In this document: piece after piece, positions 56,555 to 63,956 of the stretch
Numbering within the stretch: the stretch's first letter is position 1
Layout: each line of letters starts with the position of its first letter
IMG/VR virus record: IMGVR_UViG_3300042562_001157
Span: 1 to 64,000 of that record
DNA from: a virus
Strand: one strand, 5' to 3'
Length of the DNA stretch: 64,000 bases
Made by a program: the position numbers and the translations under genes
Notes under the pieces: generated by a model
Databases searched by the model: none
Seen by the model: the letters and a program-made list of their open reading frames with translations, nothing else
Told to the model about the DNA's origin: nothing

Positions 56555-57136
56555 ATGGCAAAATTATATTTTAGGTACTCAACAATGGGTGCTGGTAAAT
56601 CATTAGACTTATTGAAAACTGCATATAACTATGATGAGAGAGAAAAAAATGTAATTCTTTTCACGTCTTGTTTAGATAATAGACATGGAACTAAAAAAGT
56701 TGCGTCTCGTGTAGGAATAAGTAGAGAGGCACACGTTTTTGATGAGACTACTAACATATTCCAATTTGTAACAGAAAACTGTTATGGTTGTGATTGTGTG
56801 TTGATTGACGAATCACAGTTCTTAACTAAAGATCAGGTGTGGCAATTAACTAAAATTGTGGATGAGTTGGAGTGTGATGTTATCACATACGGTTTGAGGT
56901 CAGATTTTAAAGCGGAGCCATTCGAAGGATCAATTTATCTTATGACTTGGGCAGATGAAATTGAGGAATTAAAAACAGTATGCAAATATGGTAGTAAAGC
57001 CTCTATGAATATGAGACTTAATAATGACATACCTGTTTTTGATGGTAATAAAGTTATGATAGGTGGTAATGATTCTTACTTACCAGTTTGTAGAACACAT
57101 TATAAAAAAATGAAAGAAAAATATGGAAATTCTTAA
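56555..57136 (+). CDS. tdk: Thymidine kinase
   Basis: 193 aa, type II (TK1-like). P-loop YSTMGAGKS, VLIDESQFL (Walker B plus catalytic Glu), and YGLRSDFKAEPFEGS. The zinc-finger cysteines are partly present (CKYG, VCRTHY). Phosphorylates thymidine for phage DNA synthesis. Overlaps the thioesterase by 14 nt. Confidence 0.94.
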   Translation: MAKLYFRYSTMGAGKSLDLLKTAYNYDEREKNVILFTSCLDNRHGTKKVASRVGISREAHVFDETTNIFQFVTENCYGCDCVLIDESQFLTKDQVWQLTKIVDELECDVITYGLRSDFKAEPFEGSIYLMTWADEIEELKTVCKYGSKASMNMRLNNDIPVFDGNKVMIGGNDSYLPVCRTHYKKMKEKYGNS

Positions 57137-57530
57137 CACTCACCCAATTAAAAAATCAGATTTAGGGTTTCACGGTAATCTGTTTGGTGGTAAATTACTT
57201 GCTTGGATTGATGCTTCTGCTGCAGGTTACTCGATGCAGTTATGTGATACACCCAGAATGGTTACAGTAAGTATTGATCAATGTAATTTTGAGAGGCCTG
57301 CAAAGGAAAGTCAACTACTAAAAATATACGCTAAACCTATGAAGGTTGGTACCACATCTATGACACTATATATGGAGGCTAGAGCACATAACGTTTACAC
57401 AGGTAAACAAGATTTAGTTCTTAAAACTAACATAACATTTGTTCAAATAGATGAAGGTGGTAACCCTATACCATTAGGTGAAAAGGCTAGAAGAAGAATC
57501 GATAGTATGATAGAAACCCCAATTAAGTAA
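57123..57530 (+). CDS. Acyl-CoA thioesterase, hotdog fold (YciA-like)
   Basis: 135 aa. FHGNLFGGKLLAWIDASAAG carries the hotdog-fold Asp and helix, followed by VTVSIDQCNFERP. Typical length for YciA-like thioesterases that hydrolyse acyl-CoA. An unexpected phage gene; it may alter host lipid metabolism or have been co-opted. Confidence 0.9.
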   Translation: MEILNTHPIKKSDLGFHGNLFGGKLLAWIDASAAGYSMQLCDTPRMVTVSIDQCNFERPAKESQLLKIYAKPMKVGTTSMTLYMEARAHNVYTGKQDLVLKTNITFVQIDEGGNPIPLGEKARRRIDSMIETPIK

Positions 57531-57546
57531 TATTTTTAAAAACTCA

Positions 57547-57578
57547 TTTGTTTTTTAGAATATAATGTTGTATATTTG
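57547..57578 (+). promoter_or_regulatory. Promoter of the sigma-factor gene
   Basis: TTTG at 57547-57550, 20-nt spacer, TATATTTG at 57571-57578, 11 nt before the ATG at 57590. It looks like a host-type promoter, as expected if the sigma factor acts later. Confidence 0.65.
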
Positions 57579-57589
57579 TTAAAAAAAAT

Positions 57590-58102
57590 ATGGATAATTT
57601 AAATCTCATTAACAGTAATACTCTATCCCAATCTAAATTCTATGAATCATATAAAATTTTAGGGTACGATACTGTTAAAAGATATATTAAAGATGAATTT
57701 GATAGGGATGAAGTTGTCCAACAAGGATTTATAAAAATATTTAAATTAATTGATACACCAATAGATGTAAAAAATTTAAACGGTTATCTATATAAGATTT
57801 TTAGAAATTGTGCCTTAGATCATTTAAGAAAGAAAAAATATACTTATGAGTATGATGACAATTTACACTTTGATACTATTGATGAGGTAGATTGTAAACA
57901 AGATATGTTGACAGATATTGATGAAGAAATTGAAAAATTGAGTCCTATGTATAATTTAGTTTTTAAATGTTATCACATAGAAAATATGTCACATAAAGAC
58001 ATCTCAAAAAAATTGGGTATTTGTGAAGGTACATCTAAATCTAATTTACATAAGGCAACTAAGAGAATACAAAACAAATTAAAAACTAAAATATATGAAT
58101 AA
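57590..58102 (+). CDS. ECF-like RNA polymerase sigma factor
   Basis: 170 aa with regions 2 and 4. Region 2: DEVVQQGFIKIFKLI with GYLYKIFRNCALDHLRKKK. Region 4: LSPMYNLVFKCYHIENMSHK and DISKKLGICEGTSKSNLHKA (helix-turn-helix). It would redirect host RNA polymerase to a subset of phage promoters. No anti-sigma gene is seen next to it. Its target promoters are unknown. Confidence 0.92.
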   Translation: MDNLNLINSNTLSQSKFYESYKILGYDTVKRYIKDEFDRDEVVQQGFIKIFKLIDTPIDVKNLNGYLYKIFRNCALDHLRKKKYTYEYDDNLHFDTIDEVDCKQDMLTDIDEEIEKLSPMYNLVFKCYHIENMSHKDISKKLGICEGTSKSNLHKATKRIQNKLKTKIYE

Positions 58103-58220
58103 AATGTTAATCATTGTAGGGATACTTTTATTGTGTTCTTGCGCGTCTACAAAAAAAACTGAATGTGATGCATATGGTAAGAGTAATGTAACAGAGTTAA
58201 AGTCTAATAAAACAAAGTAA
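58095..58220 (+). CDS. Very small lipoprotein
   Basis: 41 aa. MNKMLIIVGILLLCSCAST has a lipobox (LCSC) with two candidate cysteines, then KKTECDAYGKSN. ATG overlaps the sigma-factor end by 8 nt. Similar short lipoproteins occur in flavobacteria. Confidence 0.7.
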   Translation: MNKMLIIVGILLLCSCASTKKTECDAYGKSNVTELKSNKTK

Positions 58221-58223
58221 AAT

Positions 58224-58463
58224 ATGTTAGATAAAATTTTAGAATGGTTTCCTGAAGAAGATATTCTTAAGGCGGATGGTTTCGATGAGGCAATCATAGG
58301 TATTGAAACTAATGAAATGAGGTTAATTTACTCAGTCAGTAAGTGTATACAAATACTATGTAGAGATATGAACGAAGAAGAGGCGGTAGAATTTTTTGAC
58401 TTTAATGTTAGGGGTAGTTATGTGGGTGATAAAACACCTATATGGTGTGTTGATGATCTTTAA
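58224..58463 (+). CDS. Conserved phage protein
   Basis: 79 aa. GFDEAIIGIETNEMRLIYSV, MNEEEAVEFFDFNVRGSYVG and KTPIWC form a pattern found in many phages, function unknown. Confidence 0.84.
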   Translation: MLDKILEWFPEEDILKADGFDEAIIGIETNEMRLIYSVSKCIQILCRDMNEEEAVEFFDFNVRGSYVGDKTPIWCVDDL

Positions 58464-58469
58464 ATATAT

Positions 58470-58730
58470 ATGGATTGTTATAATTGTAAATTCAGAGGTG
58501 GTGTAATTGGTAGTGCACATTCTTCTTGTAAAGTGATATCCCAAACCAACACTGAAAATTCGTCTATGTTGGAGTTGTTACTATCTACACATCAAGTTAG
58601 ATTAACTGCGGATGAAAAGGATTTAGTAGAACTTAACCCAAACGGTATTAGTAATGGTTGGGCTAATTGGCCATTAGATTTTGATCCTGTTTGGGTTGAT
58701 AGTTGTAAATTTTATAGCGAAAAACAATAG
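58470..58730 (+). CDS. Conserved phage protein with cysteine pairs
   Basis: 86 aa. MDCYNCKFRGGVIGSAHSSC and GWANWPLDFDPVWVDSCKFY. The conserved cysteines (CxxC, C, C) suggest a zinc site. Common in phages, function unknown. Confidence 0.84.
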   Translation: MDCYNCKFRGGVIGSAHSSCKVISQTNTENSSMLELLLSTHQVRLTADEKDLVELNPNGISNGWANWPLDFDPVWVDSCKFYSEKQ

Positions 58731-58776
58731 TATGTTATATTTATATTATAATAACAAACTATAAAAACTTTATATT

Positions 58777-58947
58777 ATGAGTAAAGAACAAATTTTAGGA
58801 CTTATCAGACACATATTGACATCTGTGGGTGGTGCAGTAATTATGTTGGGTTATTTCGATGAGGCGATTGTTACTGAAGTTACTGGTGGATTGATGACTG
58901 CGGTTGGTTTCGTATGGTCAGTCATAGACAAGTATAAGGCATCTTAA
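58777..58947 (+). CDS. Holin-like small protein (Pam3-gp28 type)
   Basis: 56 aa. MSKEQILGLIRHILTSVGGA, a central hydrophobic helix, then GGLMTAVGFVWSVIDKYKAS. This matches a small phage family annotated as putative holins. Topology: two hydrophobic segments. No endolysin directly adjacent; the lysin at 22 is far away. Confidence 0.78.
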   Translation: MSKEQILGLIRHILTSVGGAVIMLGYFDEAIVTEVTGGLMTAVGFVWSVIDKYKAS

Positions 58948-58970
58948 AAAAATAAAAAATAATATTTTTA

Positions 58971-59003
58971 ATCCATATAGAATTCTATATGGATTTTTTT
59001 TTG
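58971..59003 (+). terminator. Intrinsic terminator
   Basis: ATCCATATAG/CTATATGGAT hairpin with nine T. Confidence 0.92.
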
Positions 59004-59011
59004 CTTAATTA

Positions 59012-59043
59012 TTTGTTTTTATGAAAATAAAATACTATATTTG
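59012..59043 (+). promoter_or_regulatory. Promoter
   Basis: TTTG at 59012-59015, 20-nt spacer, TATATTTG at 59036-59043, 18 nt before the ATG at 59062. Confidence 0.65.
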
Positions 59044-59061
59044 TACCACTAAAAAGTTTAT

Positions 59062-59256
59062 ATGAAATATTTTAAAATTTTATTGATGTGGTTTGGGTTT
59101 ATGGTAATGACATCATTATACGGTGAGTACATCGTAAGTAGAGAGGTAAATGGGTTTATCCAACTTTTAGGTTTCGCACTGTTGGTTATTACCCTAATAT
59201 TTTTAGGAGACGAAACAATTAATGTATTATTTAAAAACAAAAAAGAAGAAAAATGA
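59062..59256 (+). CDS. Small two-helix membrane protein
   Basis: 64 aa. Two hydrophobic helices (FKILLMWFGFMVMTSLYGEY and IQLLGFALLVITLIFLG) and a Lys/Glu tail. Overlaps the SPFH gene by 4 nt, so it may be its membrane partner. Confidence 0.75.
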   Translation: MKYFKILLMWFGFMVMTSLYGEYIVSREVNGFIQLLGFALLVITLIFLGDETINVLFKNKKEEK

Positions 59257-60182
59257 TTGGACTTAGTATTTTTATTTTAGGATTATTATTTGCAGGGTTT
59301 ACTGCATACAAAACAAAAAATCAAATGACTGGTGGTAAATGGAATGAGTTTCAACTCAAATGGTTACTTAAACCAATAGGTATTTTATTACTATCCATTA
59401 TCATTGCGTTAGTACAACCTTTCACTATTGAAAGGGTTGATACAGGTTATAAAGGTTTAAAGATAAACCTAACTGGTGGACAAAGAGGTGTATCAGACTA
59501 TCAGTATAAAACAGGATGGGTAATGTATAACTCTTGGACTGAGCAAGTTAAAGAATTCCCCCTATACCAACAACACATCGAATACGATGAACAAACTGTT
59601 ATCACAAAAGGTGGGTTTGCTGCGACGATTAAACCATCCTTTAACTATTCTTTGAGAGAGGATGCTATTGGAGATATGTTTGTTAATCTAAGATTGGAAA
59701 CCAAAGCAATTGAACAAGGTTGGTTGAAAAATGCAATTGTATCTTCAGTTAATGATGTGGCAAACAGATGGGAAGTAGATGCCATTTTTAATCAGAGAGA
59801 ACAGTTTGAAGCTGCAATTGTGGCAGAGTGTAATAAGAGAGTGGAGCAGTGGTTTTTAGTGTCCCAATTAAGAACTAATATTATTCCACCAACATCTTTA
59901 CAACAGGCTATTGAGGGTAAAACTAAGGCAGTACAAGAGGCACAAGCCGCACAACAAAGAACATTAGTGGCACAAGCAGAGGCACAAGAAAAGATGGCAA
60001 TTGCTAGAGGTGACTCCGCAAAAACTATCATCAATGCAAACGCAGCAGCACTCGCAATGAAGATTAAACAAAAGGAATTGACTCCTTTATACGTTGAGTT
60101 TGTTAAGGCATCTGCTTGGAATGGTGCGCTACCGACTACTATGGCTGGTGGATCAGGAACTTTCTTAAATATAAAGAATTAA
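59253..60182 (+). CDS. SPFH/prohibitin-like membrane protein
   Basis: 309 aa. Two N-terminal membrane helices, then the SPFH region (VDTGYKGLKINLTGG, IKPSFNYSLREDA, IVSSVNDVANRWEVDAIFNQ). An Ala/Gln-rich coiled coil (QEAQAAQQRTLVAQAEAQEK) and a short tail follow. Prohibitin-type proteins form membrane rings. In phages they may protect envelope function or modulate host proteases such as FtsH. Confidence 0.9.
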   Translation: MIGLSIFILGLLFAGFTAYKTKNQMTGGKWNEFQLKWLLKPIGILLLSIIIALVQPFTIERVDTGYKGLKINLTGGQRGVSDYQYKTGWVMYNSWTEQVKEFPLYQQHIEYDEQTVITKGGFAATIKPSFNYSLREDAIGDMFVNLRLETKAIEQGWLKNAIVSSVNDVANRWEVDAIFNQREQFEAAIVAECNKRVEQWFLVSQLRTNIIPPTSLQQAIEGKTKAVQEAQAAQQRTLVAQAEAQEKMAIARGDSAKTIINANAAALAMKIKQKELTPLYVEFVKASAWNGALPTTMAGGSGTFLNIKN

Positions 60183-60213
60183 AATAAAAAATACCTCATA
60201 TAAACTTAATTAA

Positions 60214-60240
60214 ATCCATACGAAAGTGTGGATTTTTTAT
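60214..60240 (+). terminator. Intrinsic terminator
   Basis: ATCCATAC, GAAA loop, GTGTGGAT, T run. Confidence 0.9.
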
Positions 60241-60278
60241 TTTTGTGTAGTATTTATATGTAGTAAGATATTTTATAT

Positions 60279-60764
60279 ATGGAAAATTTAAATGAAGAAA
60301 TAGACAGAATCAAAAAGTTAATGTTATTTGAGTCCTCTGAAGTTAAATCTGATGTTGAAACAGATACTGAAGAAACTGAAAATGTTACTGACAATGAAGA
60401 TGAAGGTGATAAAAATTTTATGGTTTATGGTGATACCGTAATAAAAGTTTCTGGTGGTTGGTTAAAAGATAATAAAAATAGATTAGGGTGTGTTAAGGTT
60501 GAAAAACCATTTTATATGGGTGGTGGAGATTTTGCTCAGGGTATAAAAAAATTAGTCCAAAGAGTGAAAGGTAATGTGGTTGCCGAACCAGTAAATGCTA
60601 TTAGTTTATATGATGAAATTAAATTGACTAAAGATGAGAAAAATGATTTAGTAAAAAAATGGGAATCTAATAAGGTTTATAGTAAAGAACAGTCAGGTGC
60701 GGTAATTAAAATAGGTAGAACAGACGGATTAAAAAATTACTGTAAAAATGAATGGGGTGGTTAA
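60279..60764 (+). CDS. Leader-motif protein (NLNEEI type)
   Basis: 161 aa. Leader MENLNEEIDRIKKLMLFESS, nearly the same as that at 61317. Acidic linker, then a compact domain (YGDTVIKVSGGWLKDNKNRL...). No known fold recognised. Confidence 0.8.
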   Translation: MENLNEEIDRIKKLMLFESSEVKSDVETDTEETENVTDNEDEGDKNFMVYGDTVIKVSGGWLKDNKNRLGCVKVEKPFYMGGGDFAQGIKKLVQRVKGNVVAEPVNAISLYDEIKLTKDEKNDLVKKWESNKVYSKEQSGAVIKIGRTDGLKNYCKNEWGG

Positions 60765-60779
60765 TATAGCATAAAAGTT

Positions 60780-61310
60780 ATGAAAAATACAATTAAAAAA
60801 ATATTAAAGGAAACTGTTGACAATAAGAAAGATAAGTTTGATAGATATATTATCAGCACCCTTAAAAAAGAAGGTTTTGTCCCTTCTACGGATTACGTTA
60901 AAGTTATAAAATTTTTAAATAGTAATTTCACCTTAAGTGGTATGGAAGCATTTGAGATGTACCAACTATTCCTTAACAATTTTAAAAGTGACATCGAATA
61001 TGGTGATTTGAATAGAACCGTTAATACCACTAAAAAAATTAAATCTGCAAATAGTAGTGCTAGAGATTTAGTTTCTAGTAAAATACCGTTTAAAGGTAGT
61101 AATACACATGCAGAATACGTTGGTAAGACGTATGTAGTATATTCATATAATTGGTACCCAATATTTGTATTTAAGGATGGGCAATGGTTTGAAAATGAAA
61201 ATAGATACTCAATGTCAACCGCCAAACAAATGAGTCAATTGAGACCGAATGGGCAAGGTGAAATAATAAAGGCGTCTAAGTCTAAACTAAGTGATATAAT
61301 ATATAGTTAA
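60780..61310 (+). CDS. Leader-motif protein, paralogous family
   Basis: 176 aa. Leader MKNTIKKILKETVDNKKDKF. The helical domain (YIISTLKKEGFVPSTDYVKV, AFEMYQLFLNNFKSDIEYGD) matches the paralogs at 41908 and 48256. Beta-rich C-terminus (TYVVYSYNWYPIFVFKDGQW). Function unknown. Confidence 0.8.
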   Translation: MKNTIKKILKETVDNKKDKFDRYIISTLKKEGFVPSTDYVKVIKFLNSNFTLSGMEAFEMYQLFLNNFKSDIEYGDLNRTVNTTKKIKSANSSARDLVSSKIPFKGSNTHAEYVGKTYVVYSYNWYPIFVFKDGQWFENENRYSMSTAKQMSQLRPNGQGEIIKASKSKLSDIIYS

Positions 61311-61313
61311 TGT

Positions 61314-62132
61314 ATGGGTAACTTAAATGAAGAAATAAGTCGTATTAAATCTATCATGGGTGTGATTACTGAATCGGAAAAATTCGGTATGAGTGACACC
61401 TTTAAAAAATTAAAGAAGACTATTGAGGTTTTAAAAGAAAAAGATAAGGTTTTAATACTATCTTGTTCTAATAGATATCAGTTTGATCCTAAAAATATTG
61501 ATATACCTAAATCTAAATTGTTGGCAATGTACATACAGGAAGAATTAGGGGATAAGGCAACTTTTATTGATGTTACGGAATTAAAAATATTACCTTGTGA
61601 AGGTAATGTTTCCAGATCAGAAGGTAACTCTTGTGGATTATTAAAGGCATTACTTAAAGATAAAACAAAAAACCCATCAGGACATCACAGATGTTGGGTC
61701 AATATTAACGAACCGTCTGATGAACTTTGGAAAATCAGTAAGGAATTGTTTGAGTCTGACGCAGTTGTATTCTTTTCATCTGTTAGATGGGGACAAACAA
61801 ATATGTACTACCAAAATCTAATCGAAAGATTAACTTGGATTCAAAATAGACATACTACGTTAGGTGAATCAAATCTTATTAAAGACATTGAGTCTGGGTA
61901 TATATGTGTTGGACAGAATTGGAATGGTGCAAATGTAATTGAAACACAAAAGGGTGTTCACCATTATTATGGTTTTAAAGTGAATGAAGACTTATATTGG
62001 AATTGGCAATATACACAAAATGCTGATGATGAAACACAAAAATCTTATAAGGCATCACATAATAAATTTTTAAAGGACACTAAGATACCTGAAGAATTTG
62101 TTGAGGAGAATGAAAAATCAAAGAAAAAATAA
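61314..62132 (+). CDS. Flavodoxin-fold oxidoreductase-like protein with leader
   Basis: 272 aa. Leader MGNLNEEISRIKSIMGVITE, helical spacer, then a flavodoxin-like core: KVLILSCSNRYQ at the first strand, and SDAVVFFSSVRWGQTNMYYQ with NLIERLTWIQNR, as in NADPH-dependent FMN reductases. The phosphate-binding loop is atypical, so flavin binding is uncertain. The leader suggests it travels in the virion (inference). An ATG three nt later is also possible. Confidence 0.8.
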   Translation: MGNLNEEISRIKSIMGVITESEKFGMSDTFKKLKKTIEVLKEKDKVLILSCSNRYQFDPKNIDIPKSKLLAMYIQEELGDKATFIDVTELKILPCEGNVSRSEGNSCGLLKALLKDKTKNPSGHHRCWVNINEPSDELWKISKELFESDAVVFFSSVRWGQTNMYYQNLIERLTWIQNRHTTLGESNLIKDIESGYICVGQNWNGANVIETQKGVHHYYGFKVNEDLYWNWQYTQNADDETQKSYKASHNKFLKDTKIPEEFVEENEKSKKK

Positions 62133-62141
62133 ATACGAAAA

Positions 62142-62166
62142 ACCCACCAAAAGTGGGTTTTTTTAT
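62142..62166 (+). terminator. Intrinsic terminator
   Basis: ACCCAC, CAAAA loop, GTGGGT, T run. Confidence 0.92.
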
Positions 62167-62197
62167 TTGACATTGTTAAATATAATCTCTATATTTG
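62166..62197 (+). promoter_or_regulatory. Promoter, leaderless spacing
   Basis: TTTGACA at 62166-62172, 17-nt spacer, TATATTTG at 62190-62197, exactly 4 nt before the ATG at 62202. It immediately follows a terminator. Confidence 0.75.
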
Positions 62198-62201
62198 TCG
62201 T

Positions 62202-62429
62202 ATGGAAAGCAATGAGTTATATCAAGAATTAGAAGACTGGCAAATGGTTCGGTACCGAATGGATAATGAAGGTATTGATTATTGTTTTAAACATTACTCT
62301 AGTTTCGAAGAGATTAAAGACGAAAAGTTTCATGAACTTAGGAATAAGTTCTTAACATCATTAGATGAAATCCAAAATTATGTGGATAGTAAAATAAACG
62401 AATTAAATGATAAGATAAATGAATATTGA
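62202..62429 (+). CDS. Small helical protein
   Basis: 75 aa, acidic, helical (MESNELYQELEDWQMVRYRM...). No family recognised. Probably translated from a leaderless message. Overlaps the next gene by 11 nt. Confidence 0.76.
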   Translation: MESNELYQELEDWQMVRYRMDNEGIDYCFKHYSSFEEIKDEKFHELRNKFLTSLDEIQNYVDSKINELNDKINEY

Positions 62430-62682
62430 GAAATTTAATATTGCGAAGGATTTACACTCTAAAATAGAGAAATTACAACATAGGATATCTCAGTTAGAGA
62501 GGTCACAACAAACTTGTGGTATTAAGGTAACTGTAAACTATAATATCTCTAAGATGTCTACTGGAATGACAGGTGAATTATATATTTACGATAAAGACTC
62601 AATCAGCGGTATGTTAAATAAAGAAGAACTTAAACTTAAAGAGGAATTAAGTTTGTTAGAAAAAGAATTTAAAAAAATATAG
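62419..62682 (+). CDS. Coiled-coil protein
   Basis: 87 aa with two helical stretches (KDLHSKIEKLQHRISQLERS and EELKLKEELSLLEKEFKKI) around a short beta segment. No family recognised. Confidence 0.75.
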   Translation: MNIEKFNIAKDLHSKIEKLQHRISQLERSQQTCGIKVTVNYNISKMSTGMTGELYIYDKDSISGMLNKEELKLKEELSLLEKEFKKI

Positions 62683-62684
62683 TA

Positions 62685-63221
62685 ATGAAATATAGAAAAA
62701 AACCTGTAATAATAGATGCAGTCCAATGGACTGGTACGAATCATAGGGAAATGTTTGATTTCCTAACATCGGATACATTTGTTAATGAAACTATGTCAGT
62801 AAATGGTGATCATTTTTACATTGATCATAGTAGAATTGATGGTGGACTAATCATCAAAACAATGGAAGGTGAACACGTTGCAACTATTGGGGATTACATT
62901 ATAAAAGGTGTGAAAGGTGAATACTATCCTTGTAAAGAAGACGTGTTCCACCAAACATACGAAAAGGTAAATGAGACACAAACACCAAAGTACCCTTTTG
63001 GTGATATATTAACAATACCTTGTGGCACTAAACCTATTGAGGATCATTTGGGTAGGTTACCTGACGAAGTACCGTATGGGACTATCTGTTCTTGTAACCC
63101 ATCAAACGGAGGTAGTGGCATATGTGGATGTGTTATGGGTAATAAAATGGTACCTAACCCTAAAAAACAAGGTACGGGTAACATCAATTATACTACTAAC
63201 ACAACAGGTACATATTCTTGA
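62685..63221 (+). CDS. Conserved phage protein (KPVxIDAVQW family)
   Basis: 178 aa. MKYRKKPVIIDAVQWTG and TIGDYIIKGVKGEYYPCKED are the two hallmarks of a very common phage family, function unknown. Here it carries an extra Cys/Gly-rich C-terminal part (ICSCNPSNGGSGICGCVMG) that is not part of the usual family and could bind metal. Confidence 0.88.
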   Translation: MKYRKKPVIIDAVQWTGTNHREMFDFLTSDTFVNETMSVNGDHFYIDHSRIDGGLIIKTMEGEHVATIGDYIIKGVKGEYYPCKEDVFHQTYEKVNETQTPKYPFGDILTIPCGTKPIEDHLGRLPDEVPYGTICSCNPSNGGSGICGCVMGNKMVPNPKKQGTGNINYTTNTTGTYS

Positions 63222-63259
63222 GATGATATTTCCCAAACTGATTAAAATAATATAAAAAT

Positions 63260-63697
63260 ATGAAAACAAAAGTTTATTCTGCGTTCCCTGGTGTTGGGAA
63301 GACAACTTATTTTAACACCACAGAAAAAAATGTATTAGACAGTGATAGTTCAAAGTTTGATAAAAAACACTTTCCTGATAACTACATTGAACATATTGAG
63401 AGAAATATTAAAGATCCAAATGTGGATAAAATTTTAGTATCTTCACATAAAGATGTAAGAGATGCTTTAGTTAAAAGGGAAATACCTTTCGTATTGGTTT
63501 ACCCTGATAGATCATTAAAAGATGAGTACATCCAACGATATAAAGAAAGAGGTAATAATGACGCATTTGTATCTTTATTGGATAAAAATTGGGATGACTG
63601 GATGGATGAGATGGATGCAATGGGATCACAAGATGGGCAAAATCTTTATAAAGTTAAATTAGGACCTGGTCAGTATTTAACCGATGTGATTGATTAA
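63260..63697 (+). CDS. P-loop NTPase, phage kinase-like
   Basis: 145 aa. Walker A AFPGVGKTTYF at the N-terminus, VLDSDSSKF, and RSLKDEYIQRYKERGNNDAF, resembling small phage kinase-like proteins. The substrate is unknown. Confidence 0.84.
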   Translation: MKTKVYSAFPGVGKTTYFNTTEKNVLDSDSSKFDKKHFPDNYIEHIERNIKDPNVDKILVSSHKDVRDALVKREIPFVLVYPDRSLKDEYIQRYKERGNNDAFVSLLDKNWDDWMDEMDAMGSQDGQNLYKVKLGPGQYLTDVID

Positions 63698-63699
63698 TT

Positions 63700-63951
63700 A
63701 TGATAAGAAAATTTAGTATTATTACAACATTAGTGATATCAATAGTATTGGTATACGGGTTATTAACGTACACAATAGGTGAGGAAGATAAAGTTTGTGA
63801 TGAATTAGTCATTATGAATGATGGTACACAAATAGAGGCAACTCAAGTGGCGTCTTATAATAATGGGATGAGTACTATAAAAATGTGTGGAGGTGAATGG
63901 TTAGATACCCCAACACTAAACATCAAAATGGTTAAACATATAGAAAAATAA
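63700..63951 (+). CDS. Small membrane-anchored protein
   Basis: 83 aa. N-terminal membrane helix (FSIITTLVISIVLVYGLL), then a short soluble domain with two cysteines (KVCDELVIMNDG, IKMCGGEW). Probably exposed on the outer side of the inner membrane. Function unknown. Confidence 0.76.
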   Translation: MIRKFSIITTLVISIVLVYGLLTYTIGEEDKVCDELVIMNDGTQIEATQVASYNNGMSTIKMCGGEWLDTPTLNIKMVKHIEK

Positions 63952-63956
63952 ATGAT

